Assembly: GCF_001544695.2 (NCBI RefSeq)
Contig: NZ_FCOM02000035.1
Coordinates: forward strand, 1-64,000
Direction: 5' to 3'
Length of the DNA stretch: 64,000 nucleotides
Origin: Caballeronia arvi
GTDB lineage: Bacteria; Pseudomonadota; Gammaproteobacteria; Burkholderiales; Burkholderiaceae
In this document: positions 35,520-44,319 of the stretch, in pieces
Numbering within the stretch: position 1 is the stretch's first letter
Layout: every line of letters starts with the position of its first letter
Translations under genes and position numbers: made by a program
The notes under the pieces: generated by a model
Database searches by the model: none
The model's input: only the letters and a program-made list of their open reading frames with translations
What the model was told of the DNA's origin: nothing

Positions 35520-36311
35520 TCAGCAGTCGCAACCAAATGACACTGAAACCCCCCCCAGGCCGTCGACCACCGCCTGGTATTGCTGACCGCTACGCAGCTT
35601 CACCATTGGGCCCAACGCGCCGCTCAAAACCAGTTCGCCAGCGCGAACCGGTCGACCCACCTCCGCCATTTTTCGAACTAACCAAAGAGTCGCCGACAAC
35701 GGACTTCCCATGCATGCTGCGCCGTTACCACTCGATACAAGCTCCGCCCCTTCGTGGAGAGTCATTTCGCAGCCGATGACATCGATGGTCGATGAAAAAG
35801 GCGTTCTGCCTCCCACCACAAAGCGCCCTGATGACGCGTTATCCGCAATTGTCTCAACGATTCCAATCCGCCAGTCCGCGATCCGACTGTCGACTATCTC
35901 CAGAGCGGGGGCGACCCACTCAATCGACGCGATCAGATCTGCCAAGTCGACCTTACTATCATTCATGTCTCGCTTGAATCCAAACGCTATCTCAGCTTCT
36001 ATTTTTGGCTGCAGCAAACCAGTCACCGTAGTGTTGCGACCGTCGTCGATCGCCATGTCAGCAAACAGGACACCATAATCGGGTTGATCGACCCCTAATT
36101 GTTTCTGGACTGCGAGGGACGTCAAGCCGATCTTTCGTCCAACGATTGTCCGGCCGTCTTTGTTCAACGCATGATCAGTATTTTGGTCCTGAATGCGATA
36201 AGCCGATTCGATGCTGTTCTCGACCTCCGCAGAAAATGGCTGAATCTGGCCATTGTGATAGGCAGCCCTGAGGCGCGACGCAATATCGAGTTCCAATCCG
36301 GCGATACTCAT
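35520..36311 (-). CDS. 2-oxopent-4-enoate (2-hydroxypenta-2,4-dienoate) hydratase
   Basis: A 263-residue FAH-superfamily enzyme of the MhpD/XylJ/BphH group: AYRIQDQNTDHALNKDGRTIVGRKIGLTS, then DYGVLFADM, IEAEIAFGF (metal-binding Glu pair) and LVRKMAEVGRPVRAGELVLSGALGPMV. It hydrates 2-hydroxypenta-2,4-dienoate to 4-hydroxy-2-oxovalerate, the step between the ring-fission hydrolase and the aldolase at 57327. It is divergent from the hydrolase gene at 36735 across a 423-base region carrying operator sites C and D. Confidence 0.9.
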   Translation of the reverse strand: MSIAGLELDIASRLRAAYHNGQIQPFSAEVENSIESAYRIQDQNTDHALNKDGRTIVGRKIGLTSLAVQKQLGVDQPDYGVLFADMAIDDGRNTTVTGLLQPKIEAEIAFGFKRDMNDSKVDLADLIASIEWVAPALEIVDSRIADWRIGIVETIADNASSGRFVVGGRTPFSSTIDVIGCEMTLHEGAELVSSGNGAACMGSPLSATLWLVRKMAEVGRPVRAGELVLSGALGPMVKLRSGQQYQAVVDGLGGVSVSFGCDC

Positions 36312-36382
36312 TCAGCTCTCCATAGTCTTGATACGCACGAAAGGTGCTGCCTTCCATGCAACATGCGCTGCACCTGTAGTTT

Positions 36383-36397
36383 TGTGTACAGTACACA
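36383..36397. promoter_or_regulatory. Candidate shared operator, site C
   Basis: TGTGTACAGTACACA, a perfect 15-base palindrome around its central A, lies 72-86 bases upstream of the hydratase start. That is the same spacing as site A to its gene. It is the most symmetric member of the set. Confidence 0.7.
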
Positions 36398-36577
36398 TTA
36401 AGTCAACAACCCACGTACGCTTAATTTTCATGGTAAGGCGCATCTTTTGGAATGCGTTCGCAACAGGTTCGGAGCCTTCCTCAAGACTCGACGCTCCGCT
36501 CGGCGGGCCGAGTCAGAAGAGCAATGCCCAACGATGGCTTGCAAACAGCAGGATGCTAAAACTACTTGACGACAGAT

Positions 36578-36599
36578 TGTGTACTGCATACAGTGCACA
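36578..36599. promoter_or_regulatory. Candidate shared operator, overlapping double site D
   Basis: Two overlapping copies: TGTGTACTGCATACA at 36578-36592 and TGCATACAGTGCACA at 36585-36599, the latter being TGTGCACTGTATGCA on the other strand. They lie about 136-157 bases upstream of the hydrolase start at 36735. Overlap by eight bases would place two dimers on adjacent DNA faces. Confidence 0.65.
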
Positions 36600-36734
36600 T
36601 AGTGCGTCTCGCGCTTCAAGACACGACGGCATCATGAAATCTTCTGAATATTAGAATGTGATGCATCCCTTGATGCGTGGTGGGGACGTTTCCAAACGTC
36701 CGAACGCGACATTCAAAAAAGCTGAGGAGATGCG

Positions 36735-37583
36735 ATGAGCTTTAAGACCAGTGAGGCCGCAGGCTATCAAAGCCATTACGTAGACGTGGATGGCCTGTTG
36801 ACCCATTATCTGGAGTCCGGCAACGGCCGGCCACTGGTTCTGGTGCATGGCGGGGGAGCAGGCGCGGACGGCTGGGGCAACTGGAGTAGTTGCATTGCGC
36901 GATTCGCGACGAACTTCCGCGTCATTGTGCCTGACATGCCAGGATTTGGACGTAGCGCCAAACCGTCGCCTGCCGTATACCCATATGATCAGGCCTCGCG
37001 CAACCGGCATTTGGCAGGCTTTCTGACCGCACTGAATCTGCGAGACGTCGACCTGATTGGGAATTCGATGGGCGGAGCGACGAGTCTTGGACTCGTCATC
37101 GATCACCCAGAAAAGGTGCGCCGCCTAGTGCTGATGGGTAGCGCTGGCCTCGCCATTTCTAACCCGAATCCGGAGCTTCGGGCTCGCCTTACGTCGTATG
37201 ACCACACGCATGACGGAATGCGTCGATTGATGAGGGCGCTTGGCGGCCCGCATTTTCCAATCGACGAAGAGATGGTGGCTTATCGCTATGCGTTGGTTTC
37301 GACTCCGGAAGCCCGTGCAGCAATGGACGCGGTACGCGGCGGCAAGCTGACCTACGACGACGCAAAGATTTCGGGTGTCAAGACGCCCACGCTAGTGGTC
37401 GGCGGCAAGGAGGATCAGGTCGCGGTTCTCGCCCGGACGTACGGATATCTCGAGCTGCTGCCGAACTCGTGGGGTTTTGTTCTTCCCCATGTCCATCACT
37501 GGGTGATGATGGAAGCACCTGAAGCATTCGTGGCTATTACAACCGCTTTCTTCAACGACCAAATTTTTAAGGTTGCCGTATGA
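36735..37583 (+). CDS. Meta-cleavage-product (C-C bond) hydrolase, paralogue A
   Basis: A 282-residue MhpC/BphD/CarC-type alpha/beta-hydrolase with VLVHGGGAGADGWGNWSSCIA (oxyanion Gly-Gly-Gly), the nucleophile elbow LIGNSMGGATSL (Ser), Asp in VVGGKEDQVAVL and His in LPHVHHWVMMEAPE. It splits the 2-hydroxy-6-oxo-dienoate ring-fission product to 2-hydroxypenta-2,4-dienoate and a carboxylic acid. GAGGAG precedes the ATG. It heads a three-gene operon with the LigA-like and LigB-like genes, overlapping the next by four bases (ATGA at 37580). A close paralogue is at 41077. Confidence 0.92.
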   Translation: MSFKTSEAAGYQSHYVDVDGLLTHYLESGNGRPLVLVHGGGAGADGWGNWSSCIARFATNFRVIVPDMPGFGRSAKPSPAVYPYDQASRNRHLAGFLTALNLRDVDLIGNSMGGATSLGLVIDHPEKVRRLVLMGSAGLAISNPNPELRARLTSYDHTHDGMRRLMRALGGPHFPIDEEMVAYRYALVSTPEARAAMDAVRGGKLTYDDAKISGVKTPTLVVGGKEDQVAVLARTYGYLELLPNSWGFVLPHVHHWVMMEAPEAFVAITTAFFNDQIFKVAV

Positions 37584-37867
37584 AGCTGGGGCCGTACCGA
37601 ATTCACAGGATGATTCAGGACATTAATTCCAACGCGATGATCCTGCATGCATTTCGAGCGAATCGCCCAGTGGTCTATCAACGCTATGGTCTCACTGCAC
37701 GCGAATGCGCCCTTCTTGAAGTTAGCTCAATTGAAGCGATGGCCGAGCTCGGAGTGCATCCGAATTTGCAGATGAAATTTTTGCGCGCGTGTGTTAGAGG
37801 TCCCGCTGGAGGAAACGGCAAGGGAGCGCTGTCGGCTTTTCTTACCCGCTTGACTGGACAATCGTAA
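37580..37867 (+). CDS. LigA-like small subunit of an extradiol dioxygenase, paralogue A
   Basis: A 95-residue protein of the LigA (protocatechuate 4,5-dioxygenase alpha) family, with YQRYGLTARECALLEVSSIEAMAELGVHPNLQMKFL. The G-L-x-x-x-E and L-G-V-H-P-N stretches are the family core. Small subunits of this type cap the active site of LigB-type catalytic partners; in the carbazole route the pair is CarBa/CarBb. The start overlaps the hydrolase stop and the stop overlaps the LigB start (TAATG), so all three are coupled. Confidence 0.85.
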   Translation: MKLGPYRIHRMIQDINSNAMILHAFRANRPVVYQRYGLTARECALLEVSSIEAMAELGVHPNLQMKFLRACVRGPAGGNGKGALSAFLTRLTGQS

Positions 37868-38691
37868 TGGGACAAATCGTTGGTGGTTTCGCCACCTCTC
37901 ACGTTCTGTTTTCTCCGGAAAGCGTCGAAGCGGAAGCAGAGCGCGTTCTTCAAGGCATGACTGAAATCCGCAGCCGTCTCCACGCTTTAAAGCCGGACGT
38001 TCTGGTGATTGCCGGCAGTGACCACGCGAACAATTTTACGCTGCGTCAGCAAGTCACACTTGCGGTCGGTGTCGCGGATGAATATGTTCCACTCGGGGAC
38101 ATGGGGATTGCGCAGACGCCCTTCCGCGGTCATCGGGATTTTGGAGAAAGTTTGGCTCGCTACGCAGCCGAATGCGGCTTCGATCTGGTGCAAGTGGAAG
38201 AGGTGCGACCCGATCACGGCATGGCGCTGACAAAGCTTGCTGTGGATCCGACGGATTTAATCCCCACCGTACTCATATATATCAACAGCAATATGCCGGT
38301 TCCCCCTTCTCCCGCACGGAGTTTTGCGCTGGGTGATGTCTTGCGAAAGATGGTCAACAATGCGCGATCAGGCAGTGAGCGGGTTGTTGTCGTCGGCAGT
38401 GGCGGCATGTCGCACTGGTTGCGTGTACCAGGGCAAGGTCGGATCGCAGCAGATTTTGACCGACGCTTCTTGAATGCCATGGTCGAGGGCCACTCTGACG
38501 TACTGGCCCGTCTTAGTACCGAAGAGCTGGAGAACGAGACAGGAAATGGAGGCCTCGAACTCACAGCATGGTTATTAATGGCGGGTTCCCTCGGCCGTGC
38601 GGTCGGAGAGATTATCTACTACGAGCCGATTAAGAAATGGGATACCGGCATGGGCGGTGTTCAGCTATTTGCGACGCCGGAAGATAGCTAA
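37867..38691 (+). CDS. LigB-type extradiol ring-cleavage dioxygenase, paralogue A
   Basis: A 274-residue class III extradiol dioxygenase catalytic subunit. Predicted Fe(II) ligands and acid/base residues are His in FATSHVLFS, Asp-His in GSDHANNFT, His in RPDHGMAL, His in GSGGMSHWL and Glu in NGGLELTAW. It cleaves a catechol-type ring next to the hydroxyls with O2. Coupled with its LigA-like subunit and the hydrolase, it looks most like the CarBaBb-CarC set. The paralogue at 41955 has the same motifs with considerable divergence. Confidence 0.92.
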   Translation: MGQIVGGFATSHVLFSPESVEAEAERVLQGMTEIRSRLHALKPDVLVIAGSDHANNFTLRQQVTLAVGVADEYVPLGDMGIAQTPFRGHRDFGESLARYAAECGFDLVQVEEVRPDHGMALTKLAVDPTDLIPTVLIYINSNMPVPPSPARSFALGDVLRKMVNNARSGSERVVVVGSGGMSHWLRVPGQGRIAADFDRRFLNAMVEGHSDVLARLSTEELENETGNGGLELTAWLLMAGSLGRAVGEIIYYEPIKKWDTGMGGVQLFATPEDS

Positions 38692-38794
38692 CGCCCCGAT
38701 AGCGGTTGTCATGTTATTCGATCTTCCGATCGACTCAAGGCGATAGCCAATGGGCATTCTGAGTCTGAACATTAGTGTTGAACTGGGTGCAATC

Positions 38795-39751
38795 ATGAAA
38801 TATCGGCTTCCTCCACTTCTTGCCTTGCGTGCATTCGAAGCATCTGCCCGGCACCTTTCGTTCACAAAAGCGGGTACTGAGCTGCATCTCACACAAGGGG
38901 CGATCTCCCGCCATATCAGAATACTTGAGAGCTTCCTTGGTCATCCGCTGTTTCTCCGTTTGACTCGAAAAATTGAACTGACCCAACTTGGCCAGGAATA
39001 CTTTTCATCAGTGCAACAGGCGTTAACACTTATTTCTAAAGCGACCAACGTCGCCACACGGGACACGCATCGAGTGCTAACTCTCGATGTCTTGCCAAGC
39101 CTCGCAACCTATTGGCTAATTCCAAGACTCTCAGATTTCACTGAGCGTCATCGAGATATCGAAGTGCGTTTGGTTTCATCAATTGAACCTGTCGATCTGC
39201 TAAATAACGAAGCTGACGTCGCGATTCGGGTTGGTAAAGTTCCAAACACTAGGCACGACCGGCGCGCGCCACGAATCGATCTCAACATGACCGATAGCTG
39301 GAACGGTCTGCATATCGAGCCGCTGTTTCCCGATGTATTGGTTCCTATCGTTTCCCGCGGCCTGGTTGATCAGGTTGGGCCGATCGAGAAGCCAGCCGAC
39401 GTGCTGAAGTTTCGATTGATCAATATGGCAAGCCGCCGCTACGCCTGGATAGATTGGCTTGCCTGTTATGATTTGCAGTTGTCCGACGATATTGAAATGC
39501 TCGACTTTGGGCATTTCTTCATGGCGTTACAAGCCGCAAAACATGGCAAAGGCGTCGCTCTCGTTCCTCGCATTATTTTCGAAAAATGTGATAATCGCGG
39601 CGACTTGTTCATGCCTTTAGCTGGCGAGTTTCCCAGCGCCGGCGCGTACTATCTCCTAGCCCGTGAGGATGCACTCGGAGATCAGGCCGTCCGACTGCTG
39701 TGCGAGTGGATTGCTGAAGAGGCGGGGCAGCTCACTCAGTCAGCGCCGTAG
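38795..39751 (+). CDS. LysR-type transcriptional regulator (GcvA-like)
   Basis: About 318 residues from ATG 38795, where the conserved MKYRLPPLLALRAFEASARH opening starts; the frame extends upstream to 38750 without conservation. The winged helix-turn-helix is FTKAGTELHLTQGAISRHIRILESFLGHPLF, followed by the two-lobed effector domain ending AYYLLAREDALGDQAVRLLCEWIAEEA. It lies 103 bases after the hydrolase-ligAB operon in the same direction, so it may control that operon. Effector unknown. Confidence 0.9.
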   Translation: MKYRLPPLLALRAFEASARHLSFTKAGTELHLTQGAISRHIRILESFLGHPLFLRLTRKIELTQLGQEYFSSVQQALTLISKATNVATRDTHRVLTLDVLPSLATYWLIPRLSDFTERHRDIEVRLVSSIEPVDLLNNEADVAIRVGKVPNTRHDRRAPRIDLNMTDSWNGLHIEPLFPDVLVPIVSRGLVDQVGPIEKPADVLKFRLINMASRRYAWIDWLACYDLQLSDDIEMLDFGHFFMALQAAKHGKGVALVPRIIFEKCDNRGDLFMPLAGEFPSAGAYYLLAREDALGDQAVRLLCEWIAEEAGQLTQSAP

Positions 39752-40267
39752 TCGTCGTTAGAAAAAATCTAACCCTCGATTACGACGCGGGATCACGCAT
39801 GCGCGACGGCGGGGCGCTCGCTCGCTCGGCGACCCTGGAAGGCCATCTAAAGCGAACCGTCGCCATGCCGGATTAGAACGCTCGGTGAGGCACTCAAGCG
39901 CGGAGAGCCCTCGTTCGAGCGCAATCGTTGCACGCTCAACAAAGCGCTGCAGCTAGGGCAACTTCTCCATCGGGGCTTTATTCTCTCCTGCACTGTCGGC
40001 CACGTACGCCGGACCGCTACAATCGACTCCAAAGCCAGAATTGTTTTTCGAAGATATTGCTAAAATGCAGAGATTGTGGCACGTACTCGCTGTCCCGCAG
40101 CGCCCGTAAATTGAAGCCGAGAGCGTCGGTTAGCGCAATGTGAGCTGTCACGTCGTGAACGATTGATTACATACATGGAGACTTCGAGCGCCTGATTTGA
40201 AAGAGAACAGGTCAGCAAGCATTGTCGCCTCGGTTATCCGATTTTCCGAATCAATTTATCAAAGCAT
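39752..40267. other. Intergenic region LysR to GntR
   Basis: About 515 bases without a supported gene. It carries the GntR promoter. No copy of the shared TGTGYACTGTA palindrome was found here by eye, so visible autoregulation by that site is not supported. Open frames are short and featureless. Confidence 0.4.
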
Positions 40268-40948
40268 ATGAACGGCACACGTAGAATTATTCAGAGCGAC
40301 CGGTTGCGCGATCAGGTTTATCAGTTGTTGCGGGAAGATCTTCTCAGCGGAACTTTAGCGGCAGGTACCCGTCTTGTCGAACTCGATCTGGCCCAGCGGT
40401 ACGGCGTCTCCAGGACGCCGGTTCGGGAGGCACTTTTTCAACTCGCACGGGAGGGACTGGTCGCGCAAACGGACCGCGGCTACGCACTGATGGCTGATAC
40501 CCCACTGGACTTCGTTCAGCGCATGGGAGTCAGACTGCTACTCGATCCATCGCTCGCGGCCCATGCGGCCCGAAACGGGACGGACCAACAGATTGAAGAA
40601 CTGCGTCTTACATACAAAAAACTGACGAAAGCCGCCGAGACGGCAAAGTTCGTGCCTTTTGTCACGGCGCTACATCAATTCCGTACTCTGTTACTGGAAA
40701 TGAGCCATAACACCGCCCTATCGCGTGTGTGCGCCGTCCTGGAAGACCAATTTTTACTCGTGCGTAATGAATATTTCAAGAAGGACGAAAATCGCAAAAC
40801 CGCAATTGAGCACAACGGACTACTTCTGAAGGCGATCGAGACCCGAGATGCGAAAGCTGCAACTCGCGTAGCGAAAGAATATATTGAGCTACTGATCGCG
40901 ACTGACCCGTCCGGGTCTAGGAACGCACAAACGAAACCTACGGTTTGA
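40268..40948 (+). CDS. GntR-family transcriptional regulator (FCD/VanR type)
   Basis: A 226-residue regulator. The N-terminal winged helix (LRDQVYQLLREDLLSGTLAAGTRLVELDLAQRYGVSRTPVREALFQLAREGLV) is classical GntR with the S-R-T-P-V-R-E-A-L recognition helix. The C-terminal all-helical ligand domain has HQFRTLLLEMSHNTALSR and EHNGLLLKAIETRD, where His residues usually hold a metal. It lies centrally in the aromatic block. A GntR repressor (CarR) controls carbazole genes in some strains, so this is my first candidate for the shared palindromes; that is inference. Confidence 0.9.
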   Translation: MNGTRRIIQSDRLRDQVYQLLREDLLSGTLAAGTRLVELDLAQRYGVSRTPVREALFQLAREGLVAQTDRGYALMADTPLDFVQRMGVRLLLDPSLAAHAARNGTDQQIEELRLTYKKLTKAAETAKFVPFVTALHQFRTLLLEMSHNTALSRVCAVLEDQFLLVRNEYFKKDENRKTAIEHNGLLLKAIETRDAKAATRVAKEYIELLIATDPSGSRNAQTKPTV

Positions 40949-41022
40949 TACGTACACGCCACAGACGATTGCGACCGCCCCGGGGAGGAACTCATCCTCC
41001 TGCTCTGGACCCAAGAGCTAAA

Positions 41023-41054
41023 AGCGCCGTCCTCCTTAAAAAGAAGACGGCGCT
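41023..41054 (-). terminator. Hairpin between convergent GntR and hydrolase genes
   Basis: AGCGCCGTC at 41023-41031 pairs with GACGGCGCT at 41046-41054 (nine perfect pairs, 14-base loop). In the leftward direction it is followed by TTTAGC, so it fits a terminator for the operon ending at 41077. It may also end the GntR transcript from the other side. Confidence 0.7.
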
Positions 41055-41076
41055 GGACCACCCCCTGCCTAGATGC

Positions 41077-41934
41077 TTACTCCTCCCAATCCTCCAGAAG
41101 GAATCTGGTCGTCACGTCGACGAAAAGCTTCGGCGTTTCCATCATGACCCAGTGACCGGCGTGCGGAATAAACACTCCCCACGAGTTTTCAAGCAACTCG
41201 AGATAGCGGACATTGCGCGCTGGCACGGCGATCTTGTCTTCCTTTCCTGCGACCACGAGCGTCGGCGTCTTCACCGCTGCGATTTGTTCTTCGGGATAGG
41301 TCAGATCGGATCGCGCGATCCGGGTGATGGCGGCTTGGGCAGCGGGATCCTGCATCAACGCGTGACGATACTGCAGGACTTCGTCTTCCACTTTGAAGCG
41401 GGAACCGGTCAGAGTTTGCATCACTGCACGCATTGCTTCCAGCGTATAGTCGTAGCGCCTTAAGGTTGCCTTTGCAGTCGGATCAGGATTACTGATCGCG
41501 AGGCCAGCGCTGCCCATGAGGACAAGCTTGCCGACCAACTCAGGGCGCTCGATACACACGCCCAATGAGGTCGCGCCGCCCATCGAATTCCCAATCACGC
41601 TGACGGGTGCGAGCTTCAGAGTCTCAATAAGACCAGTTAGATGACGGTTACGGCTTGCCTGGTCATAAGCATACGTGTCGGGTGACGGCTTCGCCGACCG
41701 GCCGAATCCAGGCATGTCGTAGGCGATAACTCTGAAGTTCTTCGCATATTCGGGCAGGCACGCACGCCAGTTGCCCCAGCTGTCAGCGCCCGGACCGCCA
41801 CCATGAATCAGAATCAGGTCCGGGCCGTCGCCAAGTTCCAAGTAATGTGTCTCGACGCCATCCACTGTGACGGTACGGGAAGCGTCTTCGGCCCAGCCGG
41901 GCAGTTTCAGTTCATTCATCACGATCATGTCCAA
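41077..41934 (-). CDS. Meta-cleavage-product hydrolase, paralogue B
   Basis: A 285-residue MhpC/CarC-type hydrolase closely related to 36735-37583. It has LILIHGGGPGADSWGNWRACL, the elbow VIGNSMGGATSLGVC, VVAGKEDKIAVPARN and the catalytic His in IPHAGHWVMMETP. The A copy has Val-His in place of the first Ala-Gly of that last segment. Last gene of the leftward aspartate-dehydrogenase-like / LigA-like / LigB-like / hydrolase operon. A second possible start lies at 41919. Confidence 0.92.
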   Translation of the reverse strand: MDMIVMNELKLPGWAEDASRTVTVDGVETHYLELGDGPDLILIHGGGPGADSWGNWRACLPEYAKNFRVIAYDMPGFGRSAKPSPDTYAYDQASRNRHLTGLIETLKLAPVSVIGNSMGGATSLGVCIERPELVGKLVLMGSAGLAISNPDPTAKATLRRYDYTLEAMRAVMQTLTGSRFKVEDEVLQYRHALMQDPAAQAAITRIARSDLTYPEEQIAAVKTPTLVVAGKEDKIAVPARNVRYLELLENSWGVFIPHAGHWVMMETPKLFVDVTTRFLLEDWEE

Positions 41935-41954
41935 AAGATAATTGCATCAACAAC

Positions 41955-42779
41955 TTATGGAGTTTCATTGTCGGTGTCCATCAGGACGCCGCCCATGCCG
42001 GTCCACCAAGAGGTCAGCGGCTCGTAGTAGATTTCGCGTCCGCGCGCAGTCCCAGCGACACCGGCAATGAACGCCCACGCGGCAATTTCTAGCCCCCCAT
42101 TGCCACCCTGCTCTAAGATGTCGTCACGCGTGAACTTCGTAAGCTCCGAGCCGTTCCCGGAAGCCAGGCGATCGATGACGTACCGATCCCACTTCTCGTT
42201 GACCTCGCCAGAACGGGGATGGCAGATCCAGTGCGATAGTCCTCCACTGCCGATGACGGCAACGCGCTCCTGCGCCGAGCGCTCCTCTTCGACGTAAGTT
42301 CGCAGCGCCACGCCCAGTGCATAAGCCCGGGCACACGACGGCGTTGGTGACATCACAGTATTCAGATACAGCGGCACCAGTGCCGCCTTAGCGTCCGGAT
42401 TGCTGAACGCGTTCGGGAATGCAACGCCGTGGTCGGGCAGAACGTTTTCAACGGGTGTCAGGTCAAACCCGGCCTGCGCGCAGAATGCGGCAAAGCCAAG
42501 ACCGAACTCGCGATTGCCACGAACGGGGGTGCGAGGCATGCCCATGTCCCCCAGCGGCTGGTACTCGTCGGCGATCCCGATAGCCAGTGGGATCTGTGCG
42601 TCGAGCGTAAAATTGTTGAGATGATCGCTCGAAGCGACCACGAGAACGTCTGGCCGGCTGTCGGCAATTGCCCTGCCGATCGAGGCCATGCCGGTACACA
42701 CCCGGCTAATAGCCTCCGCTTCGCCCTCGGAATCACCAAACGTGTGAGAAGTAGCCGCTGCGCTAACAATTCGTCCCAT
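41955..42779 (-). CDS. LigB-type extradiol ring-cleavage dioxygenase, paralogue B
   Basis: A 274-residue class III extradiol dioxygenase with AAATSHTFG, ASSDHLNNFTL, LPDHGVAF, GSGGLSHWI and NGGLEIAAWAF as predicted metal and catalytic positions. It is the same length as paralogue A and shares the C-terminal IYYEPLTSWWTGMGGV. It starts nine bases after the LigA-like gene. Divergence from A is far greater than between the porin copies, so the two dioxygenases likely serve different substrates. Confidence 0.92.
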   Translation of the reverse strand: MGRIVSAAATSHTFGDSEGEAEAISRVCTGMASIGRAIADSRPDVLVVASSDHLNNFTLDAQIPLAIGIADEYQPLGDMGMPRTPVRGNREFGLGFAAFCAQAGFDLTPVENVLPDHGVAFPNAFSNPDAKAALVPLYLNTVMSPTPSCARAYALGVALRTYVEEERSAQERVAVIGSGGLSHWICHPRSGEVNEKWDRYVIDRLASGNGSELTKFTRDDILEQGGNGGLEIAAWAFIAGVAGTARGREIYYEPLTSWWTGMGGVLMDTDNETP

Positions 42780-42788
42780 GGATTCCCC

Positions 42789-43064
42789 TCAGTGCCGTTC
42801 TTCTAGTGAATCGAGAAAAGGCGCGACAGACGCAGGCTTCAGTTGAAGCAGTCCGCGTAGCGCGAGAAACTTGAGGCGCAGATTCGGATGAACGCCGAGC
42901 TGTTCCATCGCCTCGGAGAGGTCCCCCTTCAGGAGTGCCTGCTGACAGCGCGGCACACGATATGCGGCGTACACCTCGTCCGGACTAGAACGCAGCTGTG
43001 CTGCCAGCTCTTTGTTTTTCAGCGCCGCCGAAATCAGACGGTGAAGTTCGACTGGTGGTTTCAT
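42789..43064 (-). CDS. LigA-like small subunit, paralogue B
   Basis: The start is placed at ATG 43064 (MKPPVELHRLISAALK), giving 91 residues; the frame extends to 43127 inside the preceding gene. Family core: AYRVPRCQQALLKGDLSEAMEQLGVHPNLRLKFLALRGLL. It matches CarBa/LigA-type partners in length and lies between the aspartate-dehydrogenase-like gene (13-base gap) and its LigB partner. Confidence 0.82.
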   Translation of the reverse strand: MKPPVELHRLISAALKNKELAAQLRSSPDEVYAAYRVPRCQQALLKGDLSEAMEQLGVHPNLRLKFLALRGLLQLKPASVAPFLDSLEERH

Positions 43065-43077
43065 AGCGCTTGGCTCA

Positions 43078-43890
43078 TCAGGTGCCGACGCGAAGCGGCG
43101 CGCCCATCTTCCGCAGCGCAGCCACAATGCTCTGCGCCGTGATACGACCGGTCTTCGGGTTCTCGGTCGGGATGTTCTCGATGGTCATCTCGAAGCGGGC
43201 GGAGTCCGAGTCGACCACGATCGTATGCGTATTGCGCGTCAGTGCTGGATCGGCCCATATCTCGAGCTGTGTGGCGTCCGGTCCGACTCCGGCCAGCGAA
43301 AGGGCCACCGCCACGTTAAGATTGGCAGGAAAGCCCACCGCCGCCTCGCGCGCCGTTCCGGCAAAGACCCTCAAAGGCGTCTTTATATCGCTGATGTCGA
43401 TCCGGTTTTCGTTCAAAAATGGCGCACCTACAAGGCCTTTTACCGGCTTGCGCGTGACCATTTGCACCGACGAAATCTTTCCTTCCGCTGCCGCCGTCAC
43501 CGCGTCGAGACCCAGCAGGGCGCCGGTTGGCACCTGTATATGGCCACCCGTTTCGCGCGCGAGATCGATCAGGTCCGGGCGCGCCAGCAGCGCGCCACAG
43601 CTTAGGACCACCACAGTCTTTGCAGCCCGCAGTGCAGGCTCGACGATGCCCGGCAGTAACGCCGGTGGAGCGCACTCGACGATCACGTCGCACTCCTGCG
43701 CCATTTCGTCGAAAGACATTAGACGCGGCCGGCTTTGAAGCTGCTCCAGCCACGCACCGGCTACGTCCGCGTCGCGCGCGGCCACCCCGACCAGACTTAC
43801 GCCTGGCACCCCTCTATCGATCGCTGCGGCCACTCGCTTGCCAACGGCGCCCAGTCCCGCGATACCGACCTTCGTCATTCGTCTTTGCAT
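43078..43890 (-). CDS. L-aspartate dehydrogenase-like protein (NadX/DUF108), paralogue A
   Basis: A 270-residue NAD(P)-binding protein with Rossmann VGIAGLGAVGKRVAAAID, VECAPPALLPGIVEPAL, the catalytic-region IQVPTGALLGLDAV and the C-terminal NLNVAVALSLAGVGPDATQLEIWADPALTRNTHTIVVDS, all typical of aspartate dehydrogenase. It is the first gene of an extradiol dioxygenase operon, a place where NAD biosynthesis makes little sense. More likely it acts on a ring-fission aldehyde or imine. A paralogue sits near the third LigB gene (53396). Confidence 0.85.
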   Translation of the reverse strand: MQRRMTKVGIAGLGAVGKRVAAAIDRGVPGVSLVGVAARDADVAGAWLEQLQSRPRLMSFDEMAQECDVIVECAPPALLPGIVEPALRAAKTVVVLSCGALLARPDLIDLARETGGHIQVPTGALLGLDAVTAAAEGKISSVQMVTRKPVKGLVGAPFLNENRIDISDIKTPLRVFAGTAREAAVGFPANLNVAVALSLAGVGPDATQLEIWADPALTRNTHTIVVDSDSARFEMTIENIPTENPKTGRITAQSIVAALRKMGAPLRVGT

Positions 43891-44319
43891 TCGCTTCTTC
43901 CTGCAATAAAAAATTGGTCCAACTCTCCTTCACAATGCAAGGAACTAAAACGATGGTAGAAGCCCTCAAACAGCACGACAAACCATTTAGTTGAGGGCGA
44001 CGCATTCGTCTCAGTCATGGGTCGGATCCGATTGGACATAGCCCAAAATGGCGCTTAACGATACCGCCGGGTGATCGAGCATCTGCTGGGCGGCCTCCAG
44101 CATCGACAACAACGACAGACTTACCGAGCCTGTCTGGGTGCGCTACGCATGGGCAATGGGCTTCGGGCATGACAGGCTGGAAGCCGCTTGCCTGCTGACC
44201 ATCGATCTCAAGGAACTGAGCTACCGGTTCATCGTCTCGATACTGGGGCATGGGCTTGAAAGCAAAACCAATACGGCTGCTGATGCCGAGGGTGAACTAC
44301 GACAGCCTCGAGGACAGCG
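43891..44319. other. Promoter region and decayed sequence
   Basis: This carries the promoter of the leftward ring-cleavage operon. TTGGTCCAA, a short palindrome, lies at about 43913-43921. A plus-strand frame (VRYAWAMGFGHDRLEAACLLTIDLKELSYRF) looks like coding debris without a recognised family. Confidence 0.35.

Noticed and set aside
36651..37106. 151-codon minus-strand frame opposite the hydrolase
   Set aside because: Shadow of the hydrolase gene at 36735-37583.
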